Assembly: GCA_963383645.1 (NCBI GenBank)
Contig: OY726565.1
Location: 34,266,529-34,330,528 of the forward strand
Source of the DNA: Muscardinus avellanarius
Lineage: Eukaryota; Chordata; Mammalia; Rodentia; Gliridae
Direction: 5' to 3'
Length of the DNA: 64,000 nt
Shown here: positions 30,511 through 42,808 of the stretch, in pieces
How the letters are laid out: the number at the start of each line of letters is the position of its first letter
Numbering within the stretch: position 1 is the first letter of the stretch
The notes under the pieces: model-generated
The model's input: only the letters and a program-made list of their open reading frames with translations
Database searches by the model: none
What the model was told of the DNA's origin: nothing
Translations under genes and position numbers: made by a program

Positions 30511-31836
30511 CTTACGGCCTCGGTCGGGGTTCCCTGGACAGACACTGAGGTAGTGCTGGGCATGCCCGAGGCTCACCAGGAGGTGCTCTCAGGATAGACA
30601 TCTCTTAGAAAAACAGAGGCTGAGGCTGCAGTAGGGAGAGAAGCTGAACTGCATGCAAGAAAGGTACAACAGCCGCTGTAGATAGCCCCTCCCAGGAGAG
30701 CACAGACCAGTCTTGGATGCTGCTGGGGAGCTCATGGTAGCCCCAGACACCAGGGACAGCCAAGGAAAGAGTCTCCTGCTGCTGGTGGCACCTGAGCAGC
30801 ACCCACCGCCCCCAGCAGACCCGAGGGGCTGAGTTCCAAAGGACTCAGTACCAACATGTAGAATTAGCCCCTGATTACAAGTGTGGTTTGCTATCAGAAA
30901 GTCGGCCATTGTCATTCTTTGCATCAACAAACTTAAAAAAAAATGTATTAAGACCACATAATTTTCAGATACTAAAAGGCATTTGTTAAATTTCCTTAGC
31001 CATTTCTGAAACATTTACAGCTTTACCTAGTGTCGATACATGGAATTTTCATACATTCTGACTTTTCTTCCTTTTTCGTTCATTCTTGGCTTTCTCTCTC
31101 CCCTTACATCAACCTCCGTACAGTAAGCAGAAAAGAAATAGCTGTGATATCCTGGTCTTGAGTAGAAATACATTTAAATTTGTCCCAGATTTATTTCAGG
31201 AAGAAGCAGGCTGCACTACCAGGTTCCTTTTTACATAGGCATGTGTTGGAGAGTTTTTAATTTAATTAAACGTGTCTATCTTTACAGCCATTCTTTTCCT
31301 CTCCACTTAACAGGCTACCGATATTCCTTGGAGACAGTAAATTCTGGAGGGATAAAAATAAAAATAAATAAGTAAAAGGAAAAAAATCATCAGAGTGTGA
31401 CCATATGTCCAAAGAGAAACTACAAATCTTGGTGAGGGATTATAAGTATAGAGGCAAATCAACACATTTGTCAAGAAATTGAATTGGGTCTGTTCAGAAA
31501 TTCCCAGCCAGTCTGCATTTGATAATAGCAAATATTCCTCCCAACATACCCACCCTTCCCTTGCTGATAAGAAGAGACATTTTAATTAAGAATTAAAATT
31601 TAATAAATGTTAAAAATCTAATTTAAAAGCTTAGAATTTAAAAATTATAAAATCATAAATGTTAAAAATTATAGAACCTAGGTCTCTTGCAGATATAAAG
31701 CAACATGTATCAGAAATTAATCTGGATTTTCCCCTTTGTAGGTCCAGCTGATGGCTTTGTAGATATAGAATCTCACTCACTGCTTCTAAGACTGACATGT
31801 ATACCTGGCTTCAATGACTACTGAGCCATGATTCAT
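30511..31836. other. Unique sequence, no gene recognised
   Basis: About 1.3 kb. The first 340 bp are GC-richer with a 141-codon minus-strand ORF (30589-31014) lacking recognisable motifs. The rest is AT-rich. Confidence 0.5.
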
Positions 31837-31933
31837 CGAGACCTTTTATCAAAATAAAAAAATAAAAAGGCCAGGGAGCATAGGTCAGTGGTGGAATACC
31901 ATAGGTTCAGACCCCAGTAAAACAAAAACAATG

Positions 31934-31977
<44 letters not shown>
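31837..31977 (+). mobile_element. B1-dID SINE fragment (right half) with (CA)n
   Basis: 'cgagaccttttatcaaaata', linker, 'ggccagggagcataggtcag' and 'gttcagaccccagtaa', followed by a (CA)n run at 31936-31975. The left half is decayed or absent. Confidence 0.7.
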
Positions 31978-31978
<1 letters not shown>

Positions 31979-32192
31979 CCACCAACTCTGGAACTCTGGG
32001 AGCTCACCCACTAAGGGGCACCTCATAGGCCCACTTTCTGAAAGAGGTCAAATGGCTGGCTAGTGTTGGATTTGCTGATATCCCACTGCAGGTATGGAAC
32101 CTGGGACCATCCACCACAATTTGGAAGGGGGTTTGGTATCATGTGTTTGCCATGTACAAGCCACAGCAGCCTCAAGTCAAAAGAATTTCTAG

Positions 32193-32629
32193 ACTATGGA
32201 ATATGTATACAATGAAATTTTACTCAGCCATAAAGAAGAGCAAAATTAAGTCATTTACTGGGAATGGATGGAACTGAAAACGTGCTAAGTGAGATTAGTC
32301 AGTCACAAAAAGTAAAAATTCAGATGCTCTCCCTGATATGCTAGGGAGAAAAAAGGGTTATAGAAAGACCTCTAAATGAAGGAAGAGAAACCATAGATGA
32401 CAAATAAAGTGACCTAACTTAAGGGATAGAGGGAGAGAGGGAAATTCCATGATGTACATGGTGTACATTCACAAACATATCAAAGTCAACCATTAAGCCA
32501 AACAGAGGAGGAGGGAATGGGGTGGGAATTGGGAAGGGCTAATTGAGTGATGTGTGTATTATGCCTTGACCATCTTGTACCCCATTAAAATGATGCATAA
32601 CTACAAAACACCAATAAAAAATAAAAAAT
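32193..32629 (+). mobile_element. 5'-truncated L1 with target duplication
   Basis: Last 35 codons of ORF2 ('acaatgaaattttactcagc' 'cataaagaag') with a small deletion, then the 3' UTR, G-rich tract and tail. Duplication agaatttctag at 32182-32192 and 32630-32640. Confidence 0.88.
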
Positions 32630-32640
32630 AGAATTTCTAG

Positions 32641-32967
32641 AGGCTACTTCCCACATTAAGGTTCTAAATATGACTCAAATTTTGTGTTCATGGTCTGTCC
32701 AGGGTAATGTTTACTTTTATTTGTAGGCAGAGCTTCATGGAAATTCAAATGATAATAGAAGTTTTTTTAGTAAGTGCAAGTCTGAATGAAGGGTCAATAG
32801 AATTTCATGTGTAATGATTTCAAACTAAGTCATCTTCATCAACTGATCTCAAAATAGACATGGATACCCAGTGTGATCTGAGTACTAAGATGGCTTTTCC
32901 TCTGAATGATGCCAGAATGAGCACCACCAAAGTTTTCTTTAGTAATATTCTGGGGTTTGTTTGTTTG
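32641..32967. other. No recognisable feature
   Basis: About 325 bp of unique sequence. Confidence 0.6.
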
Positions 32968-33170
32968 CTGTAGTACTGGGGATTGAACTCAGGAACGTTC
33001 TACCTTTGAGCTACACCTCCAGCCCTACTTTGTTTATTTTTTGAAATAGAGTCTCTCACTACATTGTGGAGGGCCTCACTAAGTTGCTGAGGCTCACAAC
33101 GAACCTGTGATACTCTGATCTCAGCCTACAAGTACTGGGATAACAGGCACATGCCACCACACCTGGCTAA
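32968..33170 (-). mobile_element. B1-dID SINE, classic, diverged
   Basis: 'tagtactggggattgaactc', 'aagttgctgaggctcacaac', 'gccaccacacctggctaa'. Confidence 0.85.
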
Positions 33171-33415
33171 TTTTCTGTTTTTAATACTTTTGATTCTGAC
33201 TAATTCTCCTTTAAGTTGATACATTCTTTTAGACATATAAATTAGTATCTGTTGGGAGAATTTAGTACATTTTTGATGAAACTATAATAGTCTTTGTACA
33301 ATTTTCTTTCTATTATGTAAAATAGTATAAGACTCAAAACAGTATCTGAAATATGTAGTATTTTGACTAAAATTTTCCTCCAATAAATTTTGAGAATTAA
33401 AATAACAGTCCTTCA

Positions 33416-33540
33416 GCCAGGCATGCTGGCACACACCATTCGCAGTACTTGGGAAACTGAGATCGAAGGATCAAAAGTTCAGGGCCAGGCTAGGTAATTT
33501 AGTGAGGCCCTCAGCAACTTACCGAGACTCTGTTTCAAAA

Positions 33541-33591
<51 letters not shown>

Positions 33592-33655
33592 AATATGGCC
33601 AGTGATTTAGCTAAGAAGTAGAATGCCCCTAGGTTCAATCCCCAATACCACAATT
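33416..33655 (+). mobile_element. B1-dID SINE, classic, linker expanded to (AAAT)n
   Basis: Left half 'agccaggcatgctggcacac', linker of about 56 bp (AAAT)n at 33537-33593, ID half 'ggccagtgatttagctaaga' to 'ttcaatccccaatacca'. Confidence 0.88.
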
Positions 33656-36349
33656 TTTTTGTTCTGGTTGTTTGCTTGTTTTTATGGAAAAAAGGAAAGA
33701 AAAAATCTTACAAAGTAGACCAAATCCATTTATTTCAAGCAATTGAGGTAATCATCTGATTGGACACAGAGGACTAGACCAATGAGTTCTTTGGATCTTC
33801 TTCCAACTTTATATTACATGGCTCATGTGCCAAAGGATACCTCTTCCCATGATGTTCTTTCACTGACAGAAAGAACATTTCTAAAGAAATGTAAACAATT
33901 CTGAAGTTCAACAGATCTCCAATTCTTTATAAGAAACAGATTTTTCGGACTTTGAGATAATTAATTTCACATTTTGCATCCATTTGGTGTTAACTTTCCC
34001 AGGTCTTTATTTCTTTTCATTTTAATACTCTATGAATTCTTTGGTGAAAAACTGCAACTACATTTTACTACAAAGAGGTACTTAGATGATGCGTGCATAA
34101 ATTTTATGTTTTAATGCTGTTTGCATCCCTTTATTAAATCAGAATGATATATCTCTGTTCAACTTGTCTAATAACCAAAGTCAATTTGGTTAAATTGTAA
34201 TGCTAAAACAACCAAAAGCATATTATACTGGGTATTTCTTGCAAACATGGTTGCCTTTTGTCTGTATTTTATTGCTTTAGAACTAAATAAAACAACCCTT
34301 CAGTTTGCAATAAAAATCATGGTACATGGCTTTGAATTAATGAAAAAGAATCTAGATGGAGGTTTAGCAATGGTAATCTGCAAACTTCCCAAATGCAATT
34401 TGGTGCCAAATGGCTATTTACTATGTTTTCTGCCCTGGGAGGAATTTCATAGTTATACCTGTGCAGCCACAATGAACGAGGGAATGAATTTTATTGGTCA
34501 TGATCACTCAAATCCCATCAACGACAGAATTTTACTTCTTTGTCCCAATTGAGCACTTGACACTGCAGATATTTTTCTCCATGTTCTTTTTGCTCAATGC
34601 ACATTCCTTTCACTAACACCACAAATATTGGGGACTTCTTCCCCTTGGCAGTGCTAGAGACTCTTTAGGAGACACAAGTGACAGCAGTTTGCTTGGGACT
34701 TGGAATGGAGACAAAACAAGCCCTGCTTCACTTAGTTGGATGCTAATCGAAGGTAGGTTTATAGGGCTGTTTGAGATTATGTCAGACGGTGCTGCCATTA
34801 GCGAGACCTTCCCAGACTAGCAGAAATCAAGATTCCTGGTGAGAAATCATATCATACATTGAGATAAGACTGCCAAGGTAGACTATAACTAAACTAGGTA
34901 GAAGAAAAAGGAGGACATGGAGTTTGGTTGATGGGAACCAGGAGATTCCATTAAATGCCTCTGGGTAAAGTGCATCTTTTGGGCAAATACTGATTGCCAT
35001 TAATGCTACAACTTGAGTACCAAACTAGAGCATTATCATAAAAAGATGTTTTATGTTTCAGTAATGAGAAATATAGTCTCTTGAGATATATCTCTATGGA
35101 TCTCCCTGAAACTGGTCCATTACAGGTTTCTGCGCCTATCTCTGGTAATAGCATACAAATCTCTGTATGATTTCAAAGGTCATCTTGCTTAATTTGTAGC
35201 ACAATAGAAGCTTCTAATGCAAGAGAGAAATGAAGAGAAAATTCACCTGTCTCTGTCACTTATTTTTCATGATTTCCTTCAGTGTGATAGCTCCACTAGC
35301 AACATGCTGAAATTTCACAGCTTTCCTCTCATTTTGCTTGAAGATTAGTCATGCAATGTCTTCAGAGCTGTGTCCTAGAAAGCATGTCATGGATCCTGCC
35401 TGTGTTCTTACTTTTAAGAGGCAACATGACTTAAGGGACTATGTCTCTAGATCGAAAATTCAAAGAACTAATTACCAGCTTCAGTTCTACTATTTTTTTT
35501 TTCAAATGTGTCTACAATTTTTTTAAATGTGTGACTTCAGATAAGTGTATTTATCACTCTACGCTTCATATAAAAGTTAGCTAATTTATCTCTGCTTTTT
35601 GACTTTTTTCTAAAAGCACTAGAATCCTTATTTGTAAGTTGAATTTAGTTCAAAAGCCCCCACAAGTAAAAGTGATCAAAATGGAACGCTTTAACTTGAA
35701 GAAAGGAAAGGGCAACTGGTGACTGGTATGAGCCTTGTCCTTCTGTCCCCAAGCTCTCTCCTCCACTTCCACTTCATAAGCCCTGAGTCACCGTGGAACC
35801 CAGGTGATGAGAATCCATTTTAACAAGCACAAATCCAGATGAGCCTTTGCAGTCCTTCACACTGCGATTTATTGTTAGGCTGCCTCCCTCCCCTCCACTT
35901 GCATGCAGACATCTGGCTCAGTTTCAGTTTGTGTGTGTGACGTCAGAGAAAAGGAAAGTCAGGAAGGGAAGGCTTTGCAAAAGAAAACAGCACAGCAGAA
36001 AACAGACTTAACATCTACATGGGAATGTTTGTGAAACTGGTTTGAATTCAACGGGCATATCTGCTGATGACACTTTTCTGTAACTATACTGCTAGCCATG
36101 CCATCTGTGTGGACAACTTCTTCCCACAGACCCTGACTTGCCCCAGACCTCCAGCCCCCTCTTGCTCATTAACTCCCCCCACCAACTATCTGCCATTTGC
36201 TTGAGAATTGTCATCCTGAATCACTGCCCCCGTGTCTCCAGACGTCCTATGACCAGTCAAGCAGAAGGCCAGACTAGTCTTGTTACCAGCACAACATCTA
36301 CACAGCCTGGCTCACCTCTTACCTCGCCGATGCTTCTTTGAGTCCAGGA
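33656..36349. other. Long unique block without repeats
   Basis: About 2.7 kb with no SINE or L1, the longest repeat-poor stretch in the window. Scattered ORFs of 60-100 codons (for example 34247-34552 plus) show no recognisable motif. A palindromic CRE (TGACGTCA) lies at 35938-35945 in a C/T-rich part. The block could be conserved or regulatory, but nothing here proves it. Confidence 0.4.
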
Positions 36350-36845
36350 TGGCTGGAGGTTAAAATGCTTCTTCCTGATAATCAGCTAAAATCGGCCAGA
36401 TCCAAAATGGCAAACCAACATGACCCAGCACCAGGAGAGGCTGGCATCTGGTCAGGCACAGAGAGAGCTGGTTTTAAATAAAATGTTCTGATTTTGCTGG
36501 GGGGATATCTGCCTAAATGACCTCTAATAGACTCTGAGCCCCATTTTAACCCATCTGCAAGCTAAGTAACATACACCCCAGGACCAGGACCACTAACAAC
36601 TGCCATGACATTGGCTGGAAGGACCCAAAAAGGAGCAAATAAAGATGGCGTCCAGATGTTTGCTCCACCTCTCCCAGGAAAATACATGTGTATAGGGTTA
36701 GCCCACATTTCTTTTGCCCTGTATCTACAACTTCTCCACTCCTAGCTGGTTGGTGAGCTTGGCTCCCACTTCTCCATTCTTCAGCCATTGAGTAAATTTG
36801 TGCTGTTGGCACTCAGACTCAGTTTTGCTTTCAGCTTCATGACAC
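36350..36845 (+). mobile_element. Probable solo ERV LTR
   Basis: It ends 'gctttcagcttcatgaca' after a U5-like stretch (ggttggtgagcttggctccc ... actcagactcagttttgctt), with 'aataaagatggcg' upstream and 'gagtaaatttgtgctg'. The composition and the CA end suggest a class I LTR. The 5' border and target duplication were not found. Confidence 0.4.
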
Positions 36846-36964
36846 TAAACAAACAAACAAATAATCCCATTTTGTGGGCCATTCTGTCTTAAGACAGGGG
36901 CCAACAGTTTGCTGGTAACAGTATAAGAAATATCTGGTGCCAAAAAAATGTATTTTTCGAATTT

Positions 36965-37162
36965 TTGCAAAAATGGAGATCAAACCCAGGGCCTCACACA
37001 TGCTAGGCAAGCACTCTACCAGTGAGCTACATCCCTAGGCCTTTTATTTTATTTTGAAATGGTCTTGTTAAGTTTCCTCGGGATAGCCTGGAACTTTTGA
37101 TCCTGCTGCCTCAGCATCCCAAGTAGACTGGATTATAGATATGCACCACTGTACCTGACTGA
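36965..37162 (-). mobile_element. B1-dID SINE, old form with complete ID half
   Basis: Antisense copy with the full tRNA-like part ('ggcaagcactctaccagtga', 'gggcctcacacatgctag') and a diverged B1 half ('gcaccactgtacctgact'). Confidence 0.8.
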
Positions 37163-37169
37163 GAAACAA

Positions 37170-37290
37170 TTTTTGAATTACTATCATTTCTTCAGCACTA
37201 ACTCTAGGTCATACTGTATTAATAATCCTGTAAGGTGATTTGATTATCCTCTTCACAAAGATTAAAAAAAAAAACTGAGGCTGGGATTTG
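37170..37290 (-). repeat. MIR SINE fragment
   Basis: 'ctatcatttcttcagcacta' 'actctaggtcatactg', 'aataatcctgtaaggtgatt' and 'aaaactgaggctggg' follow the antisense MIR core at low identity. Confidence 0.35.
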
Positions 37291-37309
37291 TTGTTGTTTA
37301 AGAAAGACT

Positions 37310-37508
37310 TGCTGGATGTGGTAGCACTCATTTGTAATCTCAGTATTTGAGAGGCTGAGATGGGAAGAATAGAGGTTTGAAATCAGCATCAGCAACTTAG
37401 TGACACTCTGTTTCAAAACAAAACAAAACAAAAATACAGTAAGCCTGAGGGTGTGGCTCAAAAGTAGAATGTCCCTGGGTTTAATCCTCAGTAGAAGAAA
37501 GAAAGAAA

Positions 37509-37578
<70 letters not shown>

Positions 37579-37618
37579 AAGGAAGGAAGGAAGGAAGGAA
37601 GAAGGAGAGAGAGAAAGA
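37310..37618 (+). mobile_element. B1-dID SINE, classic, with (AAAG)n tail
   Basis: 'ttgctggatgtggtagcact' to 'tgggtttaatcctcagta', then about 125 bp of (AAAG)n, (AG)n and (AAGG)n. The simple repeat starts as the SINE tail. Confidence 0.88.
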
Positions 37619-38284
37619 CAAAGATGTTACTTAATTGCTTAGCGCATCAACCATGAGCTCTGAGCACCTGTGTAGTCATTTTCTCCTCTTCCCTGGAGCT
37701 ACGTTTAGAATACCAACCTGCTTATCTGAGACCCAGAAATCCTTACATGCCCTTACAGTTCTGGAGAACTGATCTGGGGCAGCTGACAAATTGGTCACAG
37801 AGAGTCCATCAGTCAAATATAGGCTGCTTACTCATAAAATGATCTAACATTTAAAATACCACTAGATGTTTAGAAAATATTTTAGATTACTGACTATGGT
37901 GGAAAGTAATTTACATTATGGAAGCAATCATTTAATCACTGCAATTAGGCAAATTATTACCTATTCAGCTAATTATCTTTTAATTATATAATTTAAAGAA
38001 TTAAACATTATATTACCCTAGCCAATGCCAAATTCTTATTTCATAATTTCCCAATGAAAAGTGTAATTTACGATGTGGTGCAATGTAATTTCCTACAGAA
38101 ATTAAGTCTCATTTTATTCTTAATTACAGGATAAATCTTCCCATAACTGCCATGACCTGTATATAACCAATGAGGGAAGCTGGCCTTTCAAATGTAATTG
38201 TAGAAGGCAAAACAAAAGCGGTCAGGTTTTTCCAGACACATTAAGAAATTGCTGACTTTTCATATGAAAACTAGTTACCATCAG
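37619..38284. other. No recognisable feature
   Basis: About 665 bp of AT-rich unique sequence. Confidence 0.6.
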
Positions 38285-38475
38285 CCTAGCGGTAGTTCTC
38301 AACTGATTGCACAGTACAGTGTTCCAGGGAGCTTTAAACAAAGGAACAAAGAAACAGAGACAACCTGATGCCCAGTGATCCCCCCTAAGGATCCTCATTT
38401 AATTGGCCTGGAGTGGAGCCCCTGCGGTTCTAAATGTCTATTCAGGTAATCCTAAGGTACAGCTAAGGTTGAGAG
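38285..38475 (+). mobile_element. MER5-type (hAT-Charlie) DNA transposon fossil
   Basis: 'ggtagttctcaactgattgc' 'acagtacagtgttccaggga' to 'gtctattcaggtaatcctaa' 'ggtacagctaaggttgagag' follows the MER5 layout: a start like ggttctcaaac, a middle caggtgat-like block and an end like ttgagaacc. Non-autonomous, with no coding sequence. Confidence 0.5.
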
Positions 38476-39049
38476 GGTAAATTTAGCCTGTGTTACCTTT
38501 AGTTCTGTTTTGCTTTGGGTAGAGTTTATAGTAAACATGGAATCAACAAGAATTTCTGTTGGTCATGTAGAGAGCAAGAGAGCATGAGAAGTATTGATAG
38601 CAAAAGATGCAGACAACTGTCTTGCATGTAGGCTTAGAAACTAGAGCTAGAAGTTCGCCAGGTACAAAGGTGAGTCGCAGGCTATGGGCCAAGATTCTAG
38701 GTAGTCACTCTCAGTTGCCAAAACATGCTGCTATTGTTTGCCAGGGACTTGCAAAGGTCAACACTTGAGTAGATAAATTCACTTGCTATGGAATGATGTA
38801 CCTGGGATCTGAAAGGCAAAGTATGCTGAGTTACAGGTGCCTTCATTTTGAATTCAAAAAAATGTATTCAAGAATGTAGCACTTTGGTTCAAAGAATCTA
38901 CCTAAGGGTTTTAGATATGAGGCTTTTTTTGATTTCTTCTCAATCCTCACAGAGAGCGAGAAAAATCTGAGTTCAAATAAGCCTGTTAGTAGATCCAACT
39001 ATAGTTAAGAACACTGTGATTTCACGCAATTAAATTCAGTATGCAAATA
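38476..39049. other. No recognisable feature
   Basis: About 575 bp of unique sequence. Confidence 0.6.
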
Positions 39050-39140
39050 CACACTTGACACCTCCCAGGCACCTTCCAGGATCACAAAGTTAAATAAAAG
39101 GTGGATTCCGATTCCGCTGCAGGGGACTCACAGTCTACTG
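39050..39140 (-). repeat. L2 3'-end fragment
   Basis: 'caggcaccttccaggatcac' 'aaagttaaataaaagg' and 'gcaggggactcacagtctac' follow the antisense L2 end (gtgccaggcactgtt ... gacaaaaatccctgccctc) weakly. Confidence 0.4.
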
Positions 39141-39761
39141 ACTCAGGATGCCTAATGACTTACCTAGAGAAAGGAGGGAGGGGCCTGACTATAGGTAGAC
39201 ACAGTTCTGTGTAAAAGTGGCCTGAGTGGGAGGTCATCTTCAGTTGCTGCAGATATTTCTGTGAGGGAAGCTCAATGAACATGGTACTCCAAACACCAAC
39301 CAAGGCAATTAACCAACTCTGCAGCCCAGAAATCAGGCCTGTGTGAAATCTGAGCATAGACAAGTCCTGAGTGAGCAAGGCCATCAACAGAGACTGGGCA
39401 CAGTTGTATCTTTCCACAGTGTCAGAACTTACTGAGTAGCAATGAGGTTTTTGTCAGCTGCATTGCTTTCATCATCATTAATTCGCCTCATACTCATGGT
39501 TCACTTGGAAGTCATGAGCAGGGCAATCTATCCGTGACACTTTACATGGTGATATGTAGGTTACAGAAGGGCTAAGAAAGGGTTAATATTGGCCACAGGG
39601 TTTTCAAGAGGCCACACTGAGAGCACAGGCAGACAGGGGGTACAAATGTAAAAGCCACTGGTGGTCAGATAAGATTATGAACCAGCTGAACCAGCCAAAG
39701 GACTTGTTCAGGGTGAAGGGCTGGTCAGGGCACAGAACTTACTCCAGGCAAAGGTCCAGCA
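39141..39761. other. No recognisable feature
   Basis: About 620 bp of unique sequence; no gene seen. Confidence 0.6.
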
Positions 39762-39769
39762 GGCAGTTT

Positions 39770-39996
39770 GTTTATTTGTTTGTTTTTGGTGGTACTGGGA
39801 GAGGAAGGAACCCAGGGGCTTTCTACCTTTGGGCTATACTCCCAGACCTATTTTATATTTTATTTGGAAACAGAGTCTCACTAAGTTGCTGAGAGCCTCA
39901 CTAAGTAGCTGAGGCTGGCTTTGAACCTGTGCGATCCTCCTGTCTCAGCCTCCCAAGCGTGGGGATTACAAGTGTGTGCCACCACGCCCTGCGACC
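39770..39996 (-). mobile_element. B1-dID SINE, intermediate form
   Basis: 'tggtggtactgggagaggaa', 'gtagctgaggctggctttga' and 'ccaccacgccctgcga'. Target duplication ggcagttt at 39762-39769 and 39997-40004. Confidence 0.9.
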
Positions 39997-40004
39997 GGCA
40001 GTTT

Positions 40005-40728
40005 TGAAGTAGCCTTGTCAAGAGGGAGCGGAGCTGAGCAGAAGCTCTGGGGACAGAGCCAGAAGTACGAGGATCCTGACACCATGTAGCCTTCGCCAGA
40101 TAGTCTGGGAAGATGATGAGTTGGTGAGGTCCACTGCACTATGATCTTAGGTGTCCTCCCTTTTATGAGTTTTAGGTGAAGGGTCACAGCACTCAGGGGA
40201 CCAGTGTATCTGACCCTTTCACAGCCCTGGTTTCTCTGATGTGGGTTTGAGATGCCCATGCATCCATATACTTCTGATTTAATTAGATAAGTTCAAGAGT
40301 AGTCATTTTTATTAGCATGGTTTACTTAGTTATCCATTTTGCCTTACGATTGTGCTGTGCAGTAGGGAGTTATTCTTTTCTATGACTCTGGTGTGTACAA
40401 CACCTTGTGGTTATCTATGTCGCCTGACCAGTCACCACGACATTCTGCTGGGAACCTGTACTCAAAATGGAGCAGCTTGTGGAAAGCTGCTGCTTTATAA
40501 AATGGAGTAACTCTGGCCAGGCACTACTGCATGGCCACATGGCACAGAGTAATGCAGAAGGTGTAGCCTGCTCTCCACAATCACTCAGAAGGAGGCATGC
40601 ACAAGTCTGCTCCTTTTAAAAAAAAAAAAAAAAAAAAAAAACTTTATCAAGGCATAATTGACATGTAATCAGCTACATATTTAGGTATACGATGTAACAA
40701 TTGTGTACAATGTAACAGTTGAAATAAT

Positions 40729-40732
<4 letters not shown>
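40005..40732. other. No gene recognised; possible LTR remnant
   Basis: About 730 bp. The part at 40430-40620 ('ctttataaaatggagtaact' and neighbours) has a TATA-like box in LTR-like sequence, but I cannot define ends. Confidence 0.3.

Positions 40733-40770
<38 letters not shown>
40733..40770. repeat. (TA)n microsatellite
   Basis: About 38 bp of alternating TA directly before an L1 3' end. Confidence 0.95.
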
Positions 40771-40772
<2 letters not shown>

Positions 40773-40784
40773 GGTACCTATGAA

Positions 40785-40968
40785 ATTACTAATTTCAATC
40801 TCAAAGACAAGTAAGTATAAGGAGGGAGAGGAAGGAGTGTAAGACTGGGATGGTGGTGCTCTAAGATTCGTATGTTTATGTTTCCATCACTATCACTCTC
40901 TACCTTAGTAAGATATATAACTACCATGTATCAAATAAAAGTATATAAAATTAAAAAAAAAAAAAAAA
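40785..40968 (+). mobile_element. L1 3' end, truncated, older subfamily
   Basis: 'atgaaattactaatttcaat', purine tract (aaggagggagaggaaggagt), 'ataactaccatgtatcaaat' 'aaaagtatataaaatt' and an A tail. Confidence 0.6.
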
Positions 40969-40969
40969 C

Positions 40970-41160
40970 GCCAGGCGTGGTGGAGCACGCTTGTAATCCC
41001 TGCGCTTGGGAGGCGGAGACAGGAGGATCGCACAGGTTCGAAGCCAGCCGTGCTGGCTTAAGAGACCCTGTTTCCAAAAATAAAAAAGTATAAAATAGGT
41101 CTGGGAGTGTAGCCCGGAGGTAGAAGGGCTTTCAGAAACCCAGTACTACCAAAATAAATA
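40970..41160 (+). mobile_element. B1-dID SINE, short variant
   Basis: Complete copy placed in the A tail of the L1 end at 40785-40968: 'gccaggcgtggtggagcacg', 'gctggcttaagagaccctg', 'gtgtagcccggaggtagaag', AAAT tail. Confidence 0.92.
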
Positions 41161-41520
41161 AATAAATAAATAACTATCAACGCACAATTAACACATAAGC
41201 AAATGCATATTTGTGTACAATCTGATAAATTTGACACTCCTATGAAACCATCATCACATCAAGATAATAACCATATCTATCAACTTCAAAAGTTTCCTGT
41301 CATATCTGAAGGTGTTCAGAACACAACACCCCAACAAATGCCACTTTGACATATTGTTTTAAGCTGGATACACTTGAGAAACAAAAGAAACAGGAAGTTC
41401 TGTCTGACTGTCCCCTTTCTACTTAAAAGAAGGTCATAAAATTTCCCATGAGAAATGTGCCTACTTGTATTTAAAAAAAAAAAAAAAGCATTCTTATCAC
41501 CAGAGACAGGGAGTAAAAAT
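41161..41520. other. No recognisable feature
   Basis: About 360 bp of AT-rich sequence; the start (to about 41300) may be old L1, not resolved. Confidence 0.5.
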
Positions 41521-41531
41521 GGCCCTATACA

Positions 41532-41723
41532 TGCTGGGTGCACACTTGTAATCGTCGTGCTTGGGAGGCAGAGACAGGAGGATCGCGCAGGTTCGAAGCC
41601 AGCCTTGCTGGCTTAAGAGACCCTGTTTCCAAATTTTAAAAATATATAAAATAGGTGTCTGGGAGTGTAGCCCGGAGGTAGAAGAGTTTCCAGAAACCCC
41701 AGTACCACACACACACAAAAAAA
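41532..41723 (+). mobile_element. B1-dID SINE, short variant, 5' end shortened
   Basis: 'gctgggtgcacacttgtaat' lacks the usual gtggtgg block; the rest is complete. Perfect target duplication ggccctataca at 41521-41531 and 41724-41734. Confidence 0.92.
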
Positions 41724-41889
41724 GGCCCTATACAGACTCACCTACTTAAATGACAATTACCTTCCATTAGTTTCACCCTTATCCTTCCTAGTCACTGTCC
41801 CACATTTAACTATATCCAGCCCAAGCCCCTCTACCTTATCACAGGCCCACAATTCATTGCTCTTTGTGCAAAAAGTATACAAGCTTTTA

Positions 41890-42245
41890 GGACTGGATTC
41901 AGTCAACATTCTCACTGCCGTAATCCAAAATGACTGACCACACAGCTTAGGGTAAAGAAGATTTATTTGCTCAATGTTTTTGGAGATTTAGAGGTTCACA
42001 CCATGTTGGGCTGGGTCTGCAGAGCTCAGGGCATGACGGCAGGAAGCAGAGAAAGGAAGAGCCCATGGCTCTGCTCTCACATCATGGAGGCTAGAAGCAG
42101 AAAGAGCAGGGGAGTAGGAAACCATATCTGACCCCCAAGGCCTCCCCCAGGGACCCTTCTTAGTAACCAGGCCCCAATTCCAATATTGCTACCTGGTTTC
42201 TGTGAAGGTTAGGGGACATTCTAAATCCAAACCATTATAAGACTA
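41890..42245 (-). mobile_element. Possible MaLR-type LTR
   Basis: Antisense features of MaLR LTRs: 'aagatttatttgctcaatgt' near the left, 'cacatcatggaggctagaag', 'ggcctcccccaggga' and 'aggttaggggacattctaaa'. No target duplication seen; the family is uncertain. Confidence 0.35.
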
Positions 42246-42808
42246 ACGACTTTTCTGAGTCTTTTTTTTTTTAGAAGACGCTGCACAAGTGGAAATAGTA
42301 AACAAAATGTGGATGCTTTTCTCTTGTTAATCTATTTTATGTAAGTTTACTTCGTAGGCCCGCCACAGAACCCAAAATGGTAGAAGTAAATTCCCCTACC
42401 TTTGCAATCCCTTCCTCTGCCCATCTCTTCCTTCTGAAGTAACGATCTGCTTTATGCCACTATAGATTGTTTTGCATTTTTTAGAGAAATTTACGTAAAT
42501 GGAATCATATAGTATGTACTCTTTGGGCCCAGGTTTCTCAATCAGCATAATTATTTTAAAATTTACCTTTGTCAACGTACGGCTCAATAGTTCATTTCTT
42601 TTTATTGTTGAGTAAAGTTCATTGCAGGTATAGACCATGATTTGTTTGCCATTCACCTGTTGGTTGATATTTTGGATATTATAAATAAAGCTGCTGTAAC
42701 TACTCATATACATATTTTATATGGACATATGCTTTCTTTTATCCTGGATAAATAAGAAAAAAATAACTGTGTGTCTGTTGTCTATATAGGTTTTGCCTTT
42801 TAAAAAGT

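Noticed and set aside
34247..34552. 101-codon plus-strand ORF in the repeat-poor block
   Set aside because: No recognisable motif, no splice sites or promoter tied to it, and length is within chance for AT-moderate DNA. Not called as a gene without conservation data.
37400..37642. ORF with KERKKERK repeats
   Set aside because: Translation of the (AAAG)n tail of a SINE.
41161..41300. Possible additional L1 piece
   Set aside because: AT-rich strings resemble many old repeats; no stretch long enough to support a call.
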